From NCBI GenBank assembly GCA_965659725.1, contig CBFHXG010000002.1, forward strand, positions 1-64,000: a stretch of 64,000 nucleotides of DNA, read 5' to 3'. This document shows, piece after piece, positions 59,819 through 64,000 of the stretch; position 1 is the first letter of the stretch, and each line of letters opens with the position of its first letter. Under the pieces are notes generated by a model that was not told the DNA's origin, ran no database searches, and saw only the letters and a program-made list of their open reading frames with translations. A program made the position numbers and the translations under genes. The DNA is from Phaeocystidibacter sp965659725 (lineage in GTDB: Bacteria > Bacteroidota > Bacteroidia > Flavobacteriales > Schleiferiaceae).

Positions 59819-59850
59819 TCCCTCGAGTTTATCTCGGGGGATTTTTTTTT
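59819..59850 (+). terminator. Rho-independent terminator of the NTF2-like gene
   Basis: TCCCTCGAG (59819-59827) pairs with CTCGGGGGA (59833-59841) with one G-U pair, followed by nine T residues. Confidence 0.9.
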
Positions 59851-59860
59851 AGCTTTTAGC

Positions 59861-59915
59861 GGAAGAAAGCAGACCCGCTACCACTTGTCAATACCCTCAT
59901 AGAAGAGTTTTCCAC
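59861..59915 (+). repeat. Dispersed 55-bp element, copy 1
   Basis: The core GGAAGAAAGCAGACCC (59861-59876) is identical to copy 2, and the following 39 bp, ending GTTTTCCAC, match it at 28 of 39 positions. It is preceded by TTTTAGCTTTTAGC and lies between a terminator and the heptamer array at 59972. No coding potential. Confidence 0.7.
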
Positions 59916-59971
59916 GAAAGGGCGAATAGCTAACAGCTCTAACCTTCAACGCTTCTTTCCACCACGAGCGT

Positions 59972-60006
59972 GCTAATGGCTAGCAGCTAACAGCTAATAG
60001 CTATCT
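59972..60006 (+). repeat. Five-unit 7-bp tandem array upstream of glycosyltransferase
   Basis: GCTAATG, GCTAGCA, GCTAACA, GCTAATA, GCTATCT in exact 7-bp phase. The last unit runs into the -7-like element TATCTTTC (60002-60009). Two more units (GCTAACA, GCTCTAA) stand at 59929-59942. Confidence 0.72.
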
Positions 60007-60009
60007 TTC
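60002..60009 (+). promoter_or_regulatory. -7-like element directly before glycosyltransferase
   Basis: TATCTTTC, one mismatch to TAnnTTTG, ends 5 nt before the ATG at 60014 and overlaps the last heptamer unit. It predicts a leaderless mRNA. Confidence 0.45.
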
Positions 60010-60013
60010 CCTC

Positions 60014-61042
60014 ATGAAAATCGTTTTCGTAACCAGGGCCACACTCTTTAAACAGCCGGGCGGAGATACACAACAGGTACAAGAGACCGCGCGTGAGTTG
60101 CGCGGGCTCGCACCGGAGATAGAAGTGGATATCCTGCTTGGCGATCGTGTGGTTGACCTTCAGGAATACGACCTTATCCATTTCTTCAATATTGGTAGGC
60201 CTGCAGATCTGATCCGATATCGAAATTGGAAAAGCCGACCACTTTTTATCAGTACAATTTGGGTCGATTACGGCACAGGATCTGGAAAAGAATGGTTGAA
60301 GACCATTGGCAGGGGAATCATTGGAAACGACAAATTTCCTCCTATCGAATACCTTTTATTCGGTCATCAGAAGGCGATGGAGAACATCGTTGAAGAATGT
60401 GAGCTCTTCATTACCACAACGAAGAAAGAGGTGGAAAGTCTTACCCATAGTTTTCCCAAGGCGGAGCCCTCCATCGTGATCCCACCTGGTCTGAATCGAA
60501 ATTACCTCGAACCCCTTCCGCCAGAAAGTGAGGAGCGTTCAGGTATTCTTTGCGTTGGAAGATTTGAGCCTTTAAAGAATCAATTATCGGTCATAGAAGC
60601 CACAACGGGTTGGGATGAGCAGGTTACTTTCGTAGGAGATGCCGCAGCTAATAATCCTGGTTATTACCGGAAGTGCAGAGCAGCGGCTGGATCCAATCAT
60701 CACTTTCGTCCACATGCCTCCATGGACGCTTTGCAGATGCTGTACCGCACAAACAAAGTGGTCATTGTTCCGAGTCATTTTGAAACCTTCGGACTCACCT
60801 CTATCGAGGCTCTTTCGCAGGGCTGCAACTTGGTTTTATCTGGATATGCGGGAGCCAGCGAGGTATTGAAAGACCACGTATTGCTGATCGATCCAACTTC
60901 CATTGAATCGATCCAGGCAGGACTAAAGCAGGCGCTTAGAGCTACAAGTTCAAACGTGGGCATTGGAGTAGCGAGGACATTCACCTGGAAGGCGGCAGCT
61001 GAAACCTTATTATCGCTTTACCGCAGCAGGGTCTCGGATTAA
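60014..61042 (+). CDS. Glycosyltransferase family 4 protein
   Basis: A 342-residue GT-B glycosyltransferase. The N-terminal Rossmann part starts IVFVTRATLFKQPGGDTQQV, with the nucleotide-side Gly-rich loop. The C-terminal part has ILCVGRFEPLKNQLSVIEA, PSHFETFGLTSIEALSQGC (E-x7-E retaining motif) and YAGASEVL. It probably adds a sugar to an envelope polysaccharide or lipid. A second glycosyltransferase follows 36 bp later, but no other polysaccharide genes are close. Confidence 0.88.
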   Translation: MKIVFVTRATLFKQPGGDTQQVQETARELRGLAPEIEVDILLGDRVVDLQEYDLIHFFNIGRPADLIRYRNWKSRPLFISTIWVDYGTGSGKEWLKTIGRGIIGNDKFPPIEYLLFGHQKAMENIVEECELFITTTKKEVESLTHSFPKAEPSIVIPPGLNRNYLEPLPPESEERSGILCVGRFEPLKNQLSVIEATTGWDEQVTFVGDAAANNPGYYRKCRAAAGSNHHFRPHASMDALQMLYRTNKVVIVPSHFETFGLTSIEALSQGCNLVLSGYAGASEVLKDHVLLIDPTSIESIQAGLKQALRATSSNVGIGVARTFTWKAAAETLLSLYRSRVSD

Positions 61043-61078
61043 TTTGGCTAAATTCACGCCTCAAACTAACCCCACACC

Positions 61079-62167
61079 ATGCGCATAGGCATCATCGGTT
61101 CAAGAGGAATCCCTAACCGATACGGCGGCTTTGAAGAGCTCGCGGAACAATTGTCGGTGCGCCTGAACAAGCTAGGTCACGAGGTATACGTATACAACGG
61201 CCACAGGCACCCTTATGCCGATAAGGAATTCGAAGGTGTAAAGATCATCCACAAATACGATCCTGAACATCGCTTTGGTACGGTGGGCCAATTTATTTAC
61301 GATCTCAACCAAATCATTGATGCACGCTCTCGTGGGTTCGATGTGATCCTGCAGTTGGGCTACACTTCAAGTGGAATTTGGCAATGGTTACTCCCGAGGA
61401 AGACGAAGATCGTGACCAACATGGATGGTTTGGAATGGAAGCGAACAAAGTACAAAAAGTGGGTACAGCAGTTCTTGTTACGTTCCGAGCGATGGGTAGC
61501 TCGACATTCACATCTTTTGGTTGCCGATAACAAAGAGATCGAGTCGTACCTACAAAGTAAATATGGTGGTCAATGTGTTTTCATTCCCTATGGTGCAGAA
61601 CTCATCAAACAACCTGATGAGGCTATCCTTGAGCCTTATCATGTGAAGAAGGATGAGTACAATCTCATCATCGCCAGAATGGAACCTGAGAATCATATCC
61701 AAGAGATCTTAGAAGGTATCAAGGCTTCGGTATCGGAACGCGTGGTATTGGTGATGGGCAACCTCGAAACCAAACATGGTCAGGAGTTGATCCGAAAGTA
61801 TCGTGATAGCAGGATTCGCTTCCTGAATGCTGAATACAACAAATCCATTATCGATTCCTTAAGGCATTTCTCCCACTTCTACTTTCACGGGCATTCTGTA
61901 GGCGGCACTAACCCATCTTTACTAGAGGCCATGGCCTGTGGGTCGAGGATCATTGCCCACGACAATGGGTTCAATCGTTCTGTATTAACAGAAAACGCAC
62001 GTTACTTTACGTCGCCATCTGATATTGTTGACATCCTAAATGACGACTTTGATTCGGATGAATGGACGGCAAGGACCAAGAAAAACACGAACCTCATCCG
62101 TGAGCAATACGGTTGGAAATCCATTGCAGAACAGTATGAGTTGGTGTTTAGTCAGGTGAGAATATGA
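61079..62167 (+). CDS. DUF1972-type glycosyltransferase
   Basis: A 362-residue GT-B enzyme whose N-terminal domain is the DUF1972 type: IGSRGIPNRYGGFEELAEQL, YVYNGHRHPY, LQLGYTSSGIWQWL and TNMDGLEWKRTKYKKW. The C-terminal glycosyl transferase domain has YNLIIARMEPENHIQEILEG and GHSVGGTNPSLLEAMACGSR. Members are often rhamnosyl- or related transferases of capsule or O-antigen synthesis; the exact sugar is unknown. It runs parallel to the preceding glycosyltransferase and converges on the RluA-family gene. A poor -7-like TAAATTCA lies at 61049. Confidence 0.9.
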   Translation: MRIGIIGSRGIPNRYGGFEELAEQLSVRLNKLGHEVYVYNGHRHPYADKEFEGVKIIHKYDPEHRFGTVGQFIYDLNQIIDARSRGFDVILQLGYTSSGIWQWLLPRKTKIVTNMDGLEWKRTKYKKWVQQFLLRSERWVARHSHLLVADNKEIESYLQSKYGGQCVFIPYGAELIKQPDEAILEPYHVKKDEYNLIIARMEPENHIQEILEGIKASVSERVVLVMGNLETKHGQELIRKYRDSRIRFLNAEYNKSIIDSLRHFSHFYFHGHSVGGTNPSLLEAMACGSRIIAHDNGFNRSVLTENARYFTSPSDIVDILNDDFDSDEWTARTKKNTNLIREQYGWKSIAEQYELVFSQVRI

Positions 62168-62232
62168 TGTAAGGCTCTAGGCATCTTGACACCATTATTT
62201 TCAGGTTAAAGAAGAAAGGTCGCCACCTTCTC

Positions 62233-63906
62233 TCACCAATCCGCCTCAGCTGTAATCAGCATTCTCTCCTTTGTAAACGGATGGTCGAATTCAATTTGCT
62301 GCGCGTGTAGGTATAGTCTATCTGCTGGCGAACCGTAGAGGTCGTCGCCGATAATAGCACAACCCAAGCCGTCCACATGAGCAGCATGAACCCGCAGTTG
62401 ATGCGTCCTACCGGTGAGCGGGTGAAACTGGACCCTAGTGGTTCCGTCACCTCTTTCAAGCACCTTGAACTGTGTAGTAGCCGTCTTACCGTGCTCATAA
62501 CAAACCATCTGGCGTGGACGATCATCAAGGTCTACGCGCAATGGTAAGTTTATCCATCCTTCATCCTTTTCGACCTCGCCTTCCAACAAGGCGATATACG
62601 TCTTATGCACTGTACGCTGTCGGAATTGAGCCTGAAGCCGTTTATGAGCTTTACGGGTCAATGGAATGAGAAGAATCCCTGAGGTGGACATATCCAGACG
62701 ATGGACAATGAGGGGCCCTGTAGCGTTGGGATACATTTCCTTCATGCGTGTTAGAACCGAGTCTTCTACTAACTTACCTGGTACGGATAGGAATTCATGT
62801 GGCTTATGTACTGCAACCAAATGCTCGTCTTCATATAGGATATCCAATTGTTTATCTGCTTGTGGTGGAAGCGTCATGGGATTCACCTGCAAACGTAAAC
62901 CTTGGAGCATATGTCCGAGGATCGGTTCACACTTTCCGCGGCAGGAAGTGTAGAATCGCGTATGCTTTCTAACCTCATTACGCGGCGGCCTTCCCCACCA
63001 GAATTCAGCCATGCATATCGGTTTCAGTTCGTTCTGATAGGCGTAGTGCAAGAGCTTTGGCGCCGCACAATCTCCTGCTCCGGCAGGTGGGTTCTCATTG
63101 CGGGTATTTCGAAAAATGTTGTACAAGGAACGGTACTCACCTTCCGCGTTTAAAAACTGGAACTGCTCAAAGATCCTTCGCTGGAGGTCATTGGATCTTT
63201 CTCTGCGGGCTTCCTTTAACCGATGGATCTCACCTTCATGTTTTGCTATTCGGTCTTGTAGTTCTTTGAGGTCCTTTTTAAGAGAAGCATTGAGTCGTTT
63301 TAGCTGAATACTCAGCATTTTGCTTTCTTCCTTGAGCTCATCCTCTAACTGCTGTCGCTGGTCATCCGTCAAGTTTCCACTTGCTTCTCTTCTTAGATCA
63401 CGCTGCTTCTTCGCCTCACGGATCTCCTTTTTCTTTTGATCGATGAGAACGTTGGCCTTTTCGTGATGTACTTCAATGCTAGCCTTTAAGGCATGAAAAG
63501 AATCATCCGATTCAAGTTCCTCTACCCTTCTATTGATCTGATTGAGTTCTGCCTCTCCTTCTTTGTAGAACTCCCCTTCCACTAGAGTATCAAAAACGGG
63601 TGGCACAAATGAGGAGAGTACATTGGTTCCTGCCATCTTACCCGAAAAAGCCCTAAGATATCCTACATCGCCCTTTGGTGTTTGAACGACTAGAACACCG
63701 AACATCTTACCACAGGCTTTTGGCGGACTCGTTTGTTCCATTCCAAAATCGTGATGCCAATCCTGTTGGGATATTAGATAAGCCTGCAATTCCTTGGCTG
63801 CCTTCTCAGCCAATGCGTGCGGCGTATAATAGAATGGAAAATCGAAACTATCTGGTAGCTCGATATCAGAAATGTCTTCGTTGAAGTAAGTAAAACATGG
63901 TTCCAA
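62233..63906 (-). CDS. Long RluA-family RNA pseudouridine synthase with N-terminal extension
   Basis: A 557-residue protein. The C-terminal ~205 residues (about 352-557) are a RluA-type synthase with HRLDMSTSG at 402-410; Asp405 is the expected nucleophile. LTGRTHQLRVHAAHV and the GDDLYG segment follow. The first ~350 residues are not present in E. coli RluA (219 aa). They include a basic/acidic coiled coil at about 118-250 and a conserved-looking Cys region, GAGDCAAPKLLHYA (275-288), EFWWGRPPRNEVRKH and SCRGKCEPIL (321-330). I recall the same long form in other Bacteroidota and some Gammaproteobacteria. The start is TTG at 63906, 6 nt after a TATTTTTG element. The RNA target is unknown. Confidence 0.88.
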   Translation of the reverse strand: MEPCFTYFNEDISDIELPDSFDFPFYYTPHALAEKAAKELQAYLISQQDWHHDFGMEQTSPPKACGKMFGVLVVQTPKGDVGYLRAFSGKMAGTNVLSSFVPPVFDTLVEGEFYKEGEAELNQINRRVEELESDDSFHALKASIEVHHEKANVLIDQKKKEIREAKKQRDLRREASGNLTDDQRQQLEDELKEESKMLSIQLKRLNASLKKDLKELQDRIAKHEGEIHRLKEARRERSNDLQRRIFEQFQFLNAEGEYRSLYNIFRNTRNENPPAGAGDCAAPKLLHYAYQNELKPICMAEFWWGRPPRNEVRKHTRFYTSCRGKCEPILGHMLQGLRLQVNPMTLPPQADKQLDILYEDEHLVAVHKPHEFLSVPGKLVEDSVLTRMKEMYPNATGPLIVHRLDMSTSGILLIPLTRKAHKRLQAQFRQRTVHKTYIALLEGEVEKDEGWINLPLRVDLDDRPRQMVCYEHGKTATTQFKVLERGDGTTRVQFHPLTGRTHQLRVHAAHVDGLGCAIIGDDLYGSPADRLYLHAQQIEFDHPFTKERMLITAEADW

Positions 63907-63911
63907 GTGTG

Positions 63912-63919
63912 CAAAAATA
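63912..63919 (-). promoter_or_regulatory. -7 promoter element of the RluA-family gene
   Basis: TATTTTTG on the minus strand fits TAnnTTTG and ends 6 nt before the TTG start codon, leaving almost no leader. Confidence 0.45.
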
Positions 63920-63945
63920 GGGGATGTTTAGCTTTTAGCTTTAAC

Positions 63946-64000
63946 GGAAGAAAGCAGACCCACTCCTGTTTGTCAACACCTTCCTCGAAAAGTTGTCCAC
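63946..64000 (+). repeat. Dispersed 55-bp element, copy 2 (runs to window end)
   Basis: The core GGAAGAAAGCAGACCC (63946-63961) and the next 39 bp, ending GTTGTCCAC, match copy 1 at 44 of 55 positions in the same orientation. It is preceded by two GCTTTTA-like heptamers (63931-63944). The element may continue beyond the window. Confidence 0.7.

Noticed and set aside
62216..62229. AAGGT/ACCTT inverted repeat between convergent genes as a terminator
   Set aside because: The stem has only five pairs with no T-tract on either strand.
1..64000. tRNA genes, rRNA genes, insertion sequences, prophage or toxin-antitoxin loci
   Set aside because: None was recognised; apart from the tmRNA, no cloverleaf-like sequence, transposase, integrase or phage structural protein is present.

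Overview
The window is ordinary chromosomal DNA of a member of the Bacteroidota, most likely the Flavobacteriales. The lineage rests on several independent signs. At least nine genes are preceded by the Bacteroidota -7 promoter element TAnnTTTG. The primary sigma factor is short (287 aa). A type IX secretion gene (porT) follows ubiE. An OlsF-type ornithine-lipid synthase and a DUF7935 protein are present, and the tmRNA tag is GNNNYALAA. I cannot name a genus; a marine Cryomorphaceae/Schleiferiaceae-like organism is a guess. About 55 protein genes, one tmRNA and one gene remnant fill the window densely. No rRNA, tRNA, CRISPR array, insertion sequence or prophage was seen.

Layout. Positions 1-1351 (minus strand): divIC/ftsB and two paralogous membrane proteins. 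1521-6505: methylmalonyl-CoA mutase (mutA, mutB), a YbaB protein and the MeaB chaperone, for propionate/odd-chain carbon. 6516-10178: a DUF7935 protein, an aminotransferase and a TrkH/KtrB potassium transporter. 10282-15697: ubiE, porT, a DMT exporter, an RNA methyltransferase and a BamA/TamA-like barrel. 15795-22037: aldolase, accD, rpsO, pnp, rpoD and rpe. 22167-26436: a saccharopine dehydrogenase-like enzyme, tmRNA with a duplicated 3' end and a sensor-gene remnant, a DUF6089-like barrel, yaaA and a small MORN-like protein. 26589-29350: a CsgG-like/LPP20-like lipoprotein pair. 29430-35275: MarR regulator plus beta-oxidation genes. 35500-41494: M3 peptidase, rsmA, mgtE, an outer-membrane protein and a 2-hydroxyacid dehydrogenase. 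41482-46351 (minus): OlsF, then lysA-GNAT-lysC. 46574-51525: fbp, mfd and a DinB-fold protein. 51581-56773: ABC exporter, MscS, Ppx/GppA and an NtrC-type regulator. 56896-63906: a barrel protein, a MATE exporter, an NTF2-like protein, two glycosyltransferases and a long RluA-family enzyme.

Together the genes indicate a heterotroph that uses fatty acids and propionyl units, makes glucose phosphates by gluconeogenesis, and has a Gram-negative outer membrane with ornithine lipids and type IX secretion.

I found no unmistakable new multi-gene system. The most unusual signals are non-coding. Exactly periodic 7-bp and 8-bp degenerate tandem arrays lie in intergenic regions, some abutting promoters. 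A 55-bp dispersed element occurs twice. Several -7 elements sit so close to the start codon that the mRNAs should be leaderless. Hairpins lie at the predicted 5' ends of the fbaB and rpsO mRNAs. A tmRNA 3'-end duplication stands next to a truncated sensor gene.
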